NCBI GenBank assembly: GCA_913775975.1
Contig: CAJYLQ010000032.1
Location: 1 to 39,125, forward strand
Direction of reading: 5' to 3'
DNA: 39,125 nt
From: an uncultured Sphingomonas sp.
Lineage (GTDB): Bacteria > Pseudomonadota > Alphaproteobacteria > Sphingomonadales > Sphingomonadaceae
Shown: in pieces, positions 28,433 through 37,374 of the stretch
How positions within the stretch are numbered: position 1 is the first letter of the stretch
Layout: the number at the start of each line of letters is the position of its first letter
Made by a program: the position numbers and the translations under genes
Notes under the pieces: generated by a model
What the model was told of the DNA's origin: nothing
The model's database searches: none
What the model saw: the letters and a program-made list of their open reading frames with translations, nothing else

Positions 28433-30420
28433 AACGCCTGCCCCAGCGAGACATAGACGGCGATGCGGCTGTCGCCCCGTTGCGGATTGAGCGGCGTGCC
28501 GACGTCCAGCCGGATCGGCCCGAAATTCGAATAATAGCGTACGCCAAGACCCGTGCCGAAGCGCAGATTGTCGAACCGGGGCAGCGGATCGGTGGAAATG
28601 TTGCCCGCATCCAGAAACGGCACCAGCCCGAAATTGCCGAACAGGCGGATCCGCGCCTCCATCGCGAATTCGGCCAGGCTGCGCCCGCCGATCGGGTCGT
28701 TGTCCGGGTCGCGCGGGCCGATCGCCTGAAAGCCATAGCCGCGCACCGACGCGCCGCCGCCGGCATAGAAACGCCGCGACGGCGCCACCGCGTCGCGCGG
28801 CGCGCCCAGGATCGTGCCCAGTCGCGTCCGCGCCGCCAGCACGACGCGCGGCGACAGGGGGCGATAGATGCTGGCGTCCAGCTGCGTGCGCGTATAGCCG
28901 AACACCGATCCCTGCAGCGACGCCTCCGGGCTGACGCGGCCGCTCAGGCGGAAGCCCGTGGTCGGGTTCAGCAGATCGTCCGTCCCGTCATAGCTCAGGC
29001 TGGTCGGCAGCGCGCCGATCAGGAAGGTGCGGCGGCGCGGCGCGCCCGTCGCCACCACCACGTCGCGCTCGTCGGAGGCGAGCAGCTCCGCGCCCAGCGA
29101 CCATGTCCAGGTCTTCTGGAAGAAGATGTTGGTCTGCCGCTCCAGCGCCGCCGACAGCGAATAGGTCTTCGCATCGTATGCGTCGCGATTCTGGTGCGCG
29201 GCCGCCGCCTGGATCGTCAGCACCCGGTCCCGGCCGTGATAGTTGTTGCGGCGATACGTCACCGCCGACAGCTGTTCCTGCGTACCCAGCACGCTGCGGA
29301 TGGTCAGCGCGCCCTCCGGCGGGAACAGGTTGCGGTGCGTCCAGCTGAGCGCCAGCCGCGCGCCCTCGCCCGTGCCATAGCCCGCCTCGCCCGCGACCGT
29401 GTGCGGGGGTGCCGGCTCCAGCTTCATCGCGATATCGACCGTGTCGGGCGCCGCCCCCTCCACCGGCGTCAGCGCGACGGACGAGACGAGGCCGGTCTGG
29501 ATCAGCGCGCGGCGCAGGTCGTCGATACTGCCCTGGTCGAACCGCTCGCCCCGGCGGAACCGGGCGATCTCCGCGACATGATCGGGGCCGAACACGCGGT
29601 TGCCGGGCAGCGCGACGATATCGCCGAACCGCTTCTCGCCGCCGGGCTGGACGCTGAGGTCCAGCGTCGCGGTCTTCGCCGCGCGATCGACGACGATCGC
29701 GGGCTCCCCCACCTTCGCGAAGGGGAAACCGCCCCGCCCCGCCGCGACGGTCAGCGCCTCCGTGCCCGCGACCACCGCATCGGCATCGACCGGATCGCCC
29801 GGCTTCAGCGCGAAGGCGCGTTCCAGCGCCGCCGCCTTGTCCCCCGCCGCGCGCACGCCATCCAGCGTCACGCCCGCGAAGCGATAAAGGCCGCCCGGCA
29901 CCGCCTCCAGCACCACCACCGGCCTCGTCCCCGGCTCCACCCGGCTCGTGACCTGCGCATCGTAATAGCCCGTTGCCCGCAACAGGCTGACCAGCAGCTC
30001 CGCATCCTCGCGCCCGCGCCGGTCGAGCTGCGCGGCATTGGCGGGGGCGCGGCGGTTGTCGGCAAGCGACGAGTTTTCCGCGAAGCGCTGGCGCAGCAGC
30101 GGCGTCGCGACCGCGTCGATCCCCTCGATCCGCCAGTCGTACCGGCGCGCGGTGGCGGCATCGACCACGGCGGCGGTCGCGGCGGGATCGGCGGGCGCGG
30201 CGGTCAGGTCCGGCCACTCGACGCCGATATCGGGCAGTGCCGCCAGCGGTGCGTCGGGATCGGGAGAGACGGCCATCGGCGCATCGTCCGGCGCGGGCGT
30301 GGGCGTCGGCACGGGTGTCGGCACGGGGGCCGCGACCGGCGCCTGCGCGCTCAGCGGCACGGCAAGAAGGATGGCGGCGCCGGCCACCGTGCGGCCCGCC
30401 CGCGCGATCGGGGACGACAT
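28429..30420 (-). CDS. tamA: Outer-membrane protein TamA (BamA/Omp85 family)
   Basis: A 663-residue Omp85-family protein. A signal peptide (residues 1 to about 26, ending PLSAQA) is followed by a Pro/Thr-rich linker (PVPTPVPTPTPAP) and an Asp/Pro-rich stretch to about residue 85. POTRA-type modules occupy about 90-330 (for example YYDAQVTSRVEPGTRPVVVLEAVPG and FDQGSIDDLRRALIQTGLVSSVAL), then the surface-antigen barrel with RFYAGGGASVRGYGFQAIGPRD, which holds the conserved VRGY motif, and a final strand ending in Phe (YVSLGQAF), as needed for BAM recognition. It is longer than the E. coli protein, mainly because of the linker. Coupled to tamB by overlapping stop and start. Confidence 0.94.
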   Translation of the reverse strand: MSSPIARAGRTVAGAAILLAVPLSAQAPVAAPVPTPVPTPTPAPDDAPMAVSPDPDAPLAALPDIGVEWPDLTAAPADPAATAAVVDAATARRYDWRIEGIDAVATPLLRQRFAENSSLADNRRAPANAAQLDRRGREDAELLVSLLRATGYYDAQVTSRVEPGTRPVVVLEAVPGGLYRFAGVTLDGVRAAGDKAAALERAFALKPGDPVDADAVVAGTEALTVAAGRGGFPFAKVGEPAIVVDRAAKTATLDLSVQPGGEKRFGDIVALPGNRVFGPDHVAEIARFRRGERFDQGSIDDLRRALIQTGLVSSVALTPVEGAAPDTVDIAMKLEPAPPHTVAGEAGYGTGEGARLALSWTHRNLFPPEGALTIRSVLGTQEQLSAVTYRRNNYHGRDRVLTIQAAAAHQNRDAYDAKTYSLSAALERQTNIFFQKTWTWSLGAELLASDERDVVVATGAPRRRTFLIGALPTSLSYDGTDDLLNPTTGFRLSGRVSPEASLQGSVFGYTRTQLDASIYRPLSPRVVLAARTRLGTILGAPRDAVAPSRRFYAGGGASVRGYGFQAIGPRDPDNDPIGGRSLAEFAMEARIRLFGNFGLVPFLDAGNISTDPLPRFDNLRFGTGLGVRYYSNFGPIRLDVGTPLNPQRGDSRIAVYVSLGQAF

Positions 30421-30494
30421 AGGATCACAGCCTTACCCGCACCCGTCGCGCGGGGACAGTCCCGTTCGGACGATCCGCCCGGTCCCGTCGTCGC

Positions 30495-30824
30495 TCAGCC
30501 GCGCATCAGTCTCAGGGCCAGCCACAGCCAGCCCGCGATCAGCATCGCGCCACCGATCGGCGTCACCGCGCCCAGCCAGCGCGGCGCACCCAGCGCCATC
30601 GCATAGAGCGTGACGGCGAAGATCGCGCCGCCCGCCACGAACAGCCAGCCGGGCCCGCGCATCTCCAGCCGCAGCGCGACCAGCGCCGCCACCGCGTGGA
30701 TCAGCTGGTACTGGCCGCCGGTGCGCAGCCATTCGGCCGCCTGCCCCGACGCGCCATGCGCCCCGAACGCCCCCGCCGCGACCGCCATCGCCCCCGCCAG
30801 TGCCGCCAGACCGCCCAGCATCAT
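30495..30824 (-). CDS. DUF423 family membrane protein
   Basis: A 109-residue protein with four hydrophobic helices and the family N-terminus GAMAVAAGAFGAHGA followed by TGGQYQLIHAVAAL, which identifies DUF423 (YgdD-like). The function of the family is unknown. The ATG lies within the stop of the KefB-type gene (ATGA), so the two are co-translated. Confidence 0.9.
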   Translation of the reverse strand: MMLGGLAALAGAMAVAAGAFGAHGASGQAAEWLRTGGQYQLIHAVAALVALRLEMRGPGWLFVAGGAIFAVTLYAMALGAPRWLGAVTPIGGAMLIAGWLWLALRLMRG

Positions 30825-32584
30825 CGCGGGTCCGTGCCCCAGGGATATTGCTCCGCCGTCAGCGCGCGCGCGGCGCGCAGGTCGCCCGCCTCCACCTGGA
30901 TGCGCAGCCGTTCCTTGTCGCGCGCGCGGTACATCTGTTCCGCCCGGTCGATATCCGCCTGGCCGACGCCAAGCCCCTCCATCGCCAGCCGCGCCATCTT
31001 CACCGCCGATTCCAGCACCTCGCGCACGACATAGCTGGCGGGCGAATTCTTCAGCTTCACCAGCGCCCGCCGGTCGAACGCGCGGACATAAATCGCCGCG
31101 CGCGGGAAGGCCGCATGCACCGCCTCCAGCGTGTCGGCATCGATCTGGTCGCCGTCGATGCAGAACAGGATCAGCTCCGCCTCCGCCGCGCCCGCCTGGC
31201 GCAGCAGGTCCAGCCGCGTGCCGTCGCCATAATAGACCTTCGCGCCGAACTCGCCGGCGATGTCGATCATCTCGATATCGTTGTCGATCAGCGTGACGGG
31301 GATGTCCTGCATCAGCAGCATCTGCCCCACCGTCTGCCCGAACCGGCCATAGCCGACGATGATCGCGTTCGCACCATCCGCGGTCGGCCCGTCACGCTCG
31401 CCCTGCGCGGTGTCGATCGGCTCCTGCCGGAAGCGGCGGGTGGCGCTCATCAGGAAGGGGGTGGTCGCCATCGACAGCGTGATGATCGCACCGAACAGGC
31501 TGGCCGCCTCCGGCGCGACGAGCAGGCTGGCCTGCGCCTGCGCGAACAGCACGAAGCCGAACTCGCCGCCCTGGCTCAGCAACAGGCCCAGCGCCAGCGC
31601 GGTCCGCCACTTCATGCGGAACGCCAGCCCGATCCCGAAGATGACCGCCGCCTTCGTCGCGATCAGCGCCGCCGCCATGCCCGCGACGAACAGCGGCCGC
31701 TCCGCGATCGCGTGCAGGTCCAGCAGCATCCCGATCGCCAGGAAGAACAGACCGAGCAGGATGGAGCGGAACGGCTCCACATCCGCCTCCAGCTCGTGCC
31801 GGTACGGGCTGTCGGCCAGCATAACGCCCGCGATGAACGCGCCCAGCGCGGTCGACAGGCCCAGCAGCTCCATCACCGCCGCGCTGGCGATCACGGTGAA
31901 CAGCGCGGCGAAGACGAACATCTCCCGCTCGCCCAGATTGCCGATCAGCCGGAACAGCGGCCGGAGCAGGAAGCGGCCGGCCAGCACCAGCCCGACGACC
32001 GCGCCCACCGTCTCCAGCGCCAGCACCCAGCCCGGCGGGCCGCCGGCATCGGCGGGGTTGCGGCTCATCGCGGCGATGATCGTGATCAGCGGGACGATCG
32101 ACAGGTCCTGGAACAACAGGATCGCAAAGGTCCGCTCCCCGAACGGCGTGCGCAGCCGGCCCGACGATTGCAGCATCGGCAGCACCTGCGCGGTCGACGA
32201 CAGCGCCAGCGGCAGGCCCAGCGCCAGCGCCGCTTCGGGGGAGAAGCCCGCCAGCCACACCACCGCGCTGATCGCGACGCCGCACAGCACGACCTGCAAC
32301 AGGCCCAGCCCGAAGATCTCCTGCTTCATCCGCCACAGGCGCGACGGGTTCAGCTCCAGCCCGACGATGAACAGCAGCAGCGTGATGCCGAATTCGGCGA
32401 AGCCCATCTTCGATTCGGCGTCGCCGACCAGCCCCAGCACGTGCGGCCCGACGACCGCGCCCGCGACCAGATAGCCCAGCGTCGCGCCCAGCCCGACGCG
32501 GCGAAACAACAGTACGAAGACCAGCCCCAGCCCCAGCAGGACGGACAGGTCGCGCAGCAGCGAAACGTCGGAGCCGCCGTGCAT
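30821..32584 (-). CDS. KefB/KefC-type monovalent cation:proton antiporter (CPA2)
   Basis: A 587-residue antiporter of the CPA2 family. The first about 385 residues hold a dozen hydrophobic helices, including the ion-path segments FGITLLLFIVGLELNPSRLW, FQDLSIVPL and LGAFIAGVMLADSPYRHELEAD. A cytoplasmic RCK/TrkA-N domain begins with ANAIIVGYGRFGQTVGQMLL, an NAD-binding GxGxxG fold, followed by VTLIDNDIEMID. It should exchange K+ or Na+ for protons, with gating by nucleotide or a small thiol adduct as in KefC; the ion is not certain. The ATG at 32584 overlaps the stop of the NifU-like gene (TGATG). No separate KefF/KefG-type ancillary gene is nearby. Confidence 0.92.
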   Translation of the reverse strand: MHGGSDVSLLRDLSVLLGLGLVFVLLFRRVGLGATLGYLVAGAVVGPHVLGLVGDAESKMGFAEFGITLLLFIVGLELNPSRLWRMKQEIFGLGLLQVVLCGVAISAVVWLAGFSPEAALALGLPLALSSTAQVLPMLQSSGRLRTPFGERTFAILLFQDLSIVPLITIIAAMSRNPADAGGPPGWVLALETVGAVVGLVLAGRFLLRPLFRLIGNLGEREMFVFAALFTVIASAAVMELLGLSTALGAFIAGVMLADSPYRHELEADVEPFRSILLGLFFLAIGMLLDLHAIAERPLFVAGMAAALIATKAAVIFGIGLAFRMKWRTALALGLLLSQGGEFGFVLFAQAQASLLVAPEAASLFGAIITLSMATTPFLMSATRRFRQEPIDTAQGERDGPTADGANAIIVGYGRFGQTVGQMLLMQDIPVTLIDNDIEMIDIAGEFGAKVYYGDGTRLDLLRQAGAAEAELILFCIDGDQIDADTLEAVHAAFPRAAIYVRAFDRRALVKLKNSPASYVVREVLESAVKMARLAMEGLGVGQADIDRAEQMYRARDKERLRIQVEAGDLRAARALTAEQYPWGTDPR

Positions 32585-33021
32585 CAGGCGGCCTGTTTCG
32601 CGGCGGCCATCGCCGCAGCCTCGGCCGCCGCCTCGAAGACGAGTCGGATCGAGGCGTGGCGCGCGCTGTGCGGCAACGCGGGGGTGAAGATGGCCAGCCC
32701 CGGCCAGGCCGGCGGCTCCCCCTCGCCCGCCGCCAGCCATGCCGCCAGCGCGTCACGCGCGGCGGCGAGTTCGTCGGGCGTGCGGCCGATCACCTCGGCA
32801 CCCAGCAGCGCGGACGATGCCTGGCCCAGCGCGCAGGCGCGCACCAGCATCCCGACCGCCGCGACGCGGCCATCGGGGCCCAGATCGACATCCACCGTCA
32901 CGCGGCTGCCGCAAATCGGCGAGCGGCGCTCGGCGGTGCCCATCGGATCGACCAGCCGCGCCTGATGCGGAATGTTCGCCGCCAGCCGCAGGATATCCGT
33001 ATTGTACAGCGTCGCGCTCAT
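32584..33021 (-). CDS. NifU/IscU-like iron-sulfur scaffold family protein, diverged
   Basis: A 145-residue protein related to IscU and the N-terminal part of NifU. Cys37 (SPICGSR) and Cys63 (VRACALGQAS) stand at the places of the first two cluster ligands of IscU, but the aspartate two residues after the first Cys is Ser39 here, and the third cysteine is absent: the matching helix reads HSARHASIRLVFEAA. It may therefore hold a cluster differently or serve as a carrier or degenerate scaffold. The start overlaps the stop of cvpA (ATGA), and its stop overlaps the antiporter start. There are no isc or suf genes around it. Confidence 0.82.
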   Translation of the reverse strand: MSATLYNTDILRLAANIPHQARLVDPMGTAERRSPICGSRVTVDVDLGPDGRVAAVGMLVRACALGQASSALLGAEVIGRTPDELAAARDALAAWLAAGEGEPPAWPGLAIFTPALPHSARHASIRLVFEAAAEAAAMAAAKQAA

Positions 33022-33584
33022 TGCCCGTCCGCCGCGTTGCCGGCCGCCGCGTCGATCGTCGACCGCGCGCCGAACACCGGCTGGCCGCGCCGCCGCCGGT
33101 CGACGAAGTCCGCGATCCCCGCGCTGGTGGCGTTCAGCAGCGGATAGGTGCGGCTCTTGACCATCCATTCTGGCCGCCGCGACGGGCCGCCGCCGACCGT
33201 ATCGATCACCAGCGTCACCAGCAGGAAGGCGAGGCTGGCGAAGATCAGCCCCTTCAGCGCGCCGAAGCCCAGCCCCAGCGCCCGGTCGATCGGCCCCAGG
33301 ATCGACGTCCGCGTCCGCGCACCGATTGCATTGGCCACCAGCTTGCCGCCGACATAGGTGACGCCGACGATCAGCGCGAAGGCGAGCACCGCCGCGCCCG
33401 ACACGGTGCCGACATAGGCGGTCAGCGCCTGCGCCAGCGCGATGTGGAACAGCTTCAACGCGGCGACCATCGCGATCCAGGCGAACAGCGACAGCACCTC
33501 CGCCACGAACCCGCGCATCGCGCCCAGGATCGCGGCACCCGCGACGGCGATGAGGACGATCACGTCGAGCGAGGTCAGGGCCAT
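33018..33584 (-). CDS. cvpA: CvpA family membrane protein
   Basis: A 188-residue protein with four hydrophobic helices. The N-terminal TSLDVIVLIAVAGAAILGAMRGFVAEVLSL and the central IDRALGLGFGALKGLI are typical of CvpA, a family named for colicin V production in E. coli and now linked to envelope stress tolerance. In Sphingomonadales and other Alphaproteobacteria it is often near radA, as here, 91 bases away on the same strand. The C-terminal 50 residues are polar and poorly conserved in character. First of a chain of overlapping genes (scaffold protein, antiporter, DUF423). Confidence 0.9.
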   Translation of the reverse strand: MALTSLDVIVLIAVAGAAILGAMRGFVAEVLSLFAWIAMVAALKLFHIALAQALTAYVGTVSGAAVLAFALIVGVTYVGGKLVANAIGARTRTSILGPIDRALGLGFGALKGLIFASLAFLLVTLVIDTVGGGPSRRPEWMVKSRTYPLLNATSAGIADFVDRRRRGQPVFGARSTIDAAAGNAADGQ

Positions 33585-33675
33585 GTCCGTCCTAAAGCCG
33601 CGCGGCGCGGCATAAGTCGAGAGAGAAAATCCATGCCGCGCCCATATGCCGCCCGCTACCGGACCATGGAAGCGC

Positions 33676-35049
33676 CTAGCCCCGGCCCAGCATGTGATCG
33701 ACGAACCGCCCCAGCGTGGTGAAGCCCGACAGGCGCATCGCCGTCTTTTCCGCGGTGATCGCGGCGGGCAGCAGCGCCTGCTCGAACCCCAGCTTCGCCG
33801 CCTCCTTCAGCCGCAGCGGCGCGTGCGCGACGGGGCGGATCTCGCCAGACAGCGCGACCTCGCCGAACGCCACCGCGTCCGCCGGCACCGGCCGTTCGGA
33901 CAGCGCCGAGACCAGGGCCGCCGCCACCGCCAGATCGGCGGCCGGGTCCTGCACCTTATATCCGCCGGCGATGTTCAGATAGACTTCGGCGGCGGAGAAG
34001 GAGAGGCCGCACCGCGCCTCCAGCACCGCCAGGATCATCGCCAGCCGCCCCGAATCCCAGCCGACGACGGATCGGCGCGGCGTCGCCCCGCTTGCCAGCC
34101 GCACGACCAGCGCCTGCACCTCGACCAGCACCGGCCGCGTCCCTTCCAGCGCGGGGAAGACGGTGGCGCCCGTCACCCCCTCGTCCCGCTGCGTCAGGAA
34201 CAGCGCGGACGGATTGGATACCTCCGCCAGCCCTTCGCCCTGCATCGCGAACACGCCGATCTCGTCCGTCGCGCCGAAGCGGTTCTTGATCGACCGCAGG
34301 ATGCGATACTGGTGGCTGCGCTCCCCTTCGAAGGCGAGGACGGTATCGACCATATGCTCCAGCACGCGCGGCCCCGCGATGCTGCCGTCCTTCGTCACAT
34401 GGCCGACCATCACCAGCGCGGTGCCGCGCTCCTTGGCGAAGCGGATCAGCTCCTGCGCCGATGCGCGCACCTGGCTGACGGTGCCGGGCGCGCCCTCGAT
34501 CAGGTCGGAATGCATCGTCTGGATCGAATCGATCACGAGGAATTCGGGCGGAGCCCCGTTCGCCAGCGTCGTCAGGATATCCCGTACGGAGGTCGCCGCC
34601 GCCAGCTGTACCGGCGCGCTGCCCAGCCCCAGCCGGCGCGCGCGCAGCCGCACCTGATCCGCCGCCTCCTCGCCGGAGACATAGGCGACGCGCCGCCCCG
34701 TCATCGCCAGTCGCGCCGCCGCCTGCAGCAGCAGCGTCGACTTGCCGATCCCCGGATCGCCGCCGATCAGCGTCGCCGATCCTTCGACGAAGCCGCCGCC
34801 CAGCGCCCGGTCGAACTCCGCGATCCCCGCCGGCATCCGCTCGGGCAGGGACACCTCGGCATCCAGCGCGGTCAGCGTGATCGCGCGGCCGCCGCCCTGC
34901 AGGTGATGGCGCGCGGCAAAAGGCGTGACGACCGCCGCCGCCTCCTCGACCAGCGTGTTCCATTCGCCGCAATCGGCGCATTGCCCCTGCCAGCGCGACG
35001 CGACCGAGCCGCATGCCTGGCACACATATCGTTTCTGCGGCTTCGCCAT
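33676..35049 (-). CDS. radA: DNA repair protein RadA
   Basis: A 457-residue RecA-related helicase that drives branch migration in recombination repair. The N-terminal zinc finger has Cys10, Cys13, Cys24 and Cys27. The ATPase domain has Walker A GDPGIGKST (residues 97-105), a Walker B region with EFLVIDSIQTM, and the RadA-specific motif IKNRFG. The C-terminal Lon-like domain includes YKVQDPAADLAVAAALVSAL and GEVALSGEIRPV. Length is normal. Divergent from the GT4 gene, with 159 bases between them. Confidence 0.97.
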   Translation of the reverse strand: MAKPQKRYVCQACGSVASRWQGQCADCGEWNTLVEEAAAVVTPFAARHHLQGGGRAITLTALDAEVSLPERMPAGIAEFDRALGGGFVEGSATLIGGDPGIGKSTLLLQAAARLAMTGRRVAYVSGEEAADQVRLRARRLGLGSAPVQLAAATSVRDILTTLANGAPPEFLVIDSIQTMHSDLIEGAPGTVSQVRASAQELIRFAKERGTALVMVGHVTKDGSIAGPRVLEHMVDTVLAFEGERSHQYRILRSIKNRFGATDEIGVFAMQGEGLAEVSNPSALFLTQRDEGVTGATVFPALEGTRPVLVEVQALVVRLASGATPRRSVVGWDSGRLAMILAVLEARCGLSFSAAEVYLNIAGGYKVQDPAADLAVAAALVSALSERPVPADAVAFGEVALSGEIRPVAHAPLRLKEAAKLGFEQALLPAAITAEKTAMRLSGFTTLGRFVDHMLGRG

Positions 35050-35208
35050 GCCCCCGATCTAGGCGGAACGGGACGGGAACACAATGCGCCAGTGGACGCC
35101 TTTGGAAACGCGCGGAAGTGCGTTTCGGGGCGATGCCGGTACGCCGCAGAAAGCGCCTTGGCGGCGCATGACTGGCGTTCGGCGCCGCGCGGCGCTACGC
35201 CCGCGACG

Positions 35209-36354
35209 ATGGACCCGTCCGACCTGCGCGTCGCCCTTTTCAGCGGCAACTACAACTATACGCGCGACGGCGCGAACATGTCGCTGAATCTGCTCGTCGG
35301 CTATCTGCTGGCGGCGGGGGTGAAGGTGCGCGTCTATTCGCCGACGACGGACACGCCCGCCTTTCCGCCGACCGGCGACCTTGTGTCCGTGCCCGCCATC
35401 CCCATGCCGGCGGGGCGCAGCGATTACCGGCTGGCGCGCGGCCTGCCCGCCGCCGTCCGCCGCGACCTGGAGGCGTTCGCGCCCACCATCGTCCATGTCT
35501 CCGCGCCCGAACTGCTCGGCCACGCCGCGCTGCGCTGGGCGGAGCGGCGCGGCGTGACGAAGGTCGCATCCTTCCACACCCGCTTCGAAACCTATGCCAG
35601 CTATTACCATATCGGCTTCGTCGAACCGCTGCTGATCGGCATGATGCGCCGTTTCTACGACCGCTTCGACCGGGTGCTCGTCCCCTCGCCCAGCATGATC
35701 GACCTGCTGCGCGACTGGGGGGTCAAGGCGCCGATGTCGATCTGGTCGCGCGGCATCGACCATGACCGCTTCCGCCCCGACCGGCGCGATGTCGCGTGGC
35801 GGCGCGAGCTGGGGATCGGCGACGAAGAGGTCGCGATCGGCTTTCTCGGCCGGCTGGTGAAGGAAAAGGGCCTCGGCATCTTCGCGGAGGTGGCGAAGGA
35901 GCTGGCGCGGCGCGGCGTGCCGCACCGCATCCTGGCGATCGGCAAGGGCCCGGCGGAGGACTGGTTCGCGCGCGAGGTGCCGGGCGCGATCCTGGCCGGC
36001 TATCAGAGCGGCGACGCGCTGGGCCGCGCGGTCGCCTCGATGGACGTGTTCTTCAATCCCTCCGTCACCGAGACGTTCGGCAACGTCACGACGGAGGCGA
36101 TGGCCGCCGGCGTTCCCGTCGTCGCCGCGCGCGCGACGGGCGCGGTCGATCTGGTGGTGGACGGGGAGACGGGCTTCCTCGTCGGCCCGCGCGACGTATC
36201 GGGCTATGCCGATGCGATCCAGGCGATCGTCGCCGATCCCGCGCGCCGCGCCGCGATGGGTCGGGCCGGGCATGAGCGCGCGCGCGGCTTTCGCTGGGAC
36301 ACCGCGAACGCGGCGGTGCTGCGCGCCTATCAGGAGGTGATGGCCGCGCGCTGA
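35209..36354 (+). CDS. GT4 family glycosyltransferase, probably glycolipid-related
   Basis: A 381-residue GT-B enzyme. The N-terminal domain starts VALFSGNYNYTRDGANMSLNLLVGYLLAAG and has KVASFHTRFETYASYY, similar to the SFHT segment of lipid-directed GT4 enzymes (SqdX, MgtA, PimB type). The C-terminal domain binds the nucleotide sugar: GFLGRLVKEKGLGIF, then the ExxxxxxxE motif in ETFGNVTTEAMAAGVPVVAA. It probably transfers a hexose to a membrane lipid or envelope glycan; the acceptor is inferred. The ATG at 35209 is the first that starts with the Rossmann strand; the frame is open far upstream only as a shadow of radA. There is no strong ribosome site. It ends 21 bases before a tRNA-Leu on the other strand. 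Confidence 0.88.
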   Translation: MDPSDLRVALFSGNYNYTRDGANMSLNLLVGYLLAAGVKVRVYSPTTDTPAFPPTGDLVSVPAIPMPAGRSDYRLARGLPAAVRRDLEAFAPTIVHVSAPELLGHAALRWAERRGVTKVASFHTRFETYASYYHIGFVEPLLIGMMRRFYDRFDRVLVPSPSMIDLLRDWGVKAPMSIWSRGIDHDRFRPDRRDVAWRRELGIGDEEVAIGFLGRLVKEKGLGIFAEVAKELARRGVPHRILAIGKGPAEDWFAREVPGAILAGYQSGDALGRAVASMDVFFNPSVTETFGNVTTEAMAAGVPVVAARATGAVDLVVDGETGFLVGPRDVSGYADAIQAIVADPARRAAMGRAGHERARGFRWDTANAAVLRAYQEVMAAR

Positions 36355-36375
36355 GGGGCGGGCCGGACCGGGGAT

Positions 36376-36459
36376 TGGTGCGGGCGGTCGGACTCGAACC
36401 GACATGTATTGCTACGGCGGATTTTGAGTCCGCTGCGTCTACCATTTCGCCACGCCCGC
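36376..36459 (-). tRNA. tRNA-Leu(CAA)
   Basis: Read on the minus strand, a 7-bp acceptor stem GCGGGCG (36453-36459) pairs with CGCCCGC (36380-36386), followed by discriminator A and an encoded CCA (36376-36379). The anticodon stem GCGGA/TCCGC holds the loop CTCAAAA, anticodon CAA, which reads UUG. The T arm has GGTTCGAGTCC, and a long variable arm marks it as class II. It lies 42 bases downstream of the transporter gene. Confidence 0.95.
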
Positions 36460-36501
36460 ACGGGCGAAGGCGGGCGCTATAACGCGGCCCCGCCCCCGGC
36501 G

Positions 36502-37236
36502 CTACACCTTCGTGGCAAAGGGGTTGAAGTCGGTTCCCGTGTCGAACACGTCGACGCCCTCCGCCCGCTTCAGGCTGTTCACGATCCAGTAGGTGACGGG
36601 GGTCAGCAGCACCTCCCACCCGACTTTCAGCGCCCATTGCGTGAACAGCACCGTCACCACCAGCGCCCCCGTCCAGCCCGGCGCGCCCCAGAAGGCGAGC
36701 GGATAGAAGATCAGGCTGTCCACCCCCTGCCCGACCACCGTTGACCCGATCGTGCGCGACCACAGGTGCCGCCCGTCCGTCCACAGCTTCATCCGCGCCA
36801 TGACATAGGCGTTGACGAACTCGCCCGCCCAGAAGGCGCAGATGCTGGCCAGTACGATGCGCGGCACCTGCCCGAACACCGCCTCGTACGCGGCCTGGTT
36901 CGTCCAGCCGGGCGCGGGCGGCAGCGCAACGACGATCCAGCTCATCACCGCCATGAAACTGACCGCCGCCGTCCCCGCCCAGATCACCCGCCGCGCGCAG
37001 GCATAGCCGTACACCTCGGTCAGGACGTCGCCGATGACGTAGCTCAAGGGAAAGAACAGGATGCCCGCGCCGAACGGCCAGTCGCCGATCAGCGGCAGCG
37101 GCACCGTCGCGACCTTGCCCGCGCCGATCACGTTCGACAGCAGCAGGATCGCGACGAACGCGGCCATGACGAAGTCGTAATATCGGAAATGCCGCCCCTC
37201 GGCGGGCGCGTGACGGGTCTGTGCGGGCCGGTCCAT
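36502..37236 (-). CDS. yhhQ: Queuosine precursor transporter (VUT/YhhQ family)
   Basis: A 244-residue inner-membrane protein with about six hydrophobic helices. The family signature ILFFPLSYVIGDVLTEVYGYACARRVIW is present (residues about 59-86), followed by AFWAGEFVNAYVMARMKLW and the TIGSTVVGQGVDSLIFYPLAF stretch, both typical of the VUT/YhhQ family, which takes up 7-cyano-7-deazaguanine or related queuosine precursors for tRNA modification. No queuosine synthesis genes are in the window. It lies between two tRNA genes. Confidence 0.93.
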   Translation of the reverse strand: MDRPAQTRHAPAEGRHFRYYDFVMAAFVAILLLSNVIGAGKVATVPLPLIGDWPFGAGILFFPLSYVIGDVLTEVYGYACARRVIWAGTAAVSFMAVMSWIVVALPPAPGWTNQAAYEAVFGQVPRIVLASICAFWAGEFVNAYVMARMKLWTDGRHLWSRTIGSTVVGQGVDSLIFYPLAFWGAPGWTGALVVTVLFTQWALKVGWEVLLTPVTYWIVNSLKRAEGVDVFDTGTDFNPFATKV

Positions 37237-37297
37237 GGTGCCGGTGTATGAAGACGGTTCCGTCCCCGCGCAATCCGCGCTACCCGCATATCCGTGC

Positions 37298-37374
37298 GCG
37301 CCCGTAGCTCAGCTGGATAGAGCACGAGCCTTCTAAGCTTGTGGCCGCTGGTTCGAATCCAGCCGGGCGCGCCA
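37298..37374 (+). tRNA. tRNA-Arg(TCT), site of an apparent integration
   Basis: A 77-nt tRNA: acceptor stem GCGCCCG (37298-37304) with CGGGCGC (37364-37370), discriminator G and an encoded CCA ending at 37374. The anticodon stem CGAGC/GCTTG holds the loop CTTCTAA, anticodon TCT, reading AGA. The T arm is CTGG-TTCGAAT-CCAG. The 3' half from the anticodon loop on is also the 3' end of a serine-recombinase-derived reading frame on the other strand, which suggests the tRNA served as an attachment site. Confidence 0.96.

Noticed and set aside
24188..28456. Open frame of over 1400 codons opposite tamB
   Set aside because: Arg/Gln/Pro-rich shadow of tamB without recognisable domains.
33646..35208. 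Possible 520-residue N-terminal extension of the GT4 transferase
   Set aside because: The extension is the antisense of radA; the GT-B fold starts right at the ATG at 35209.
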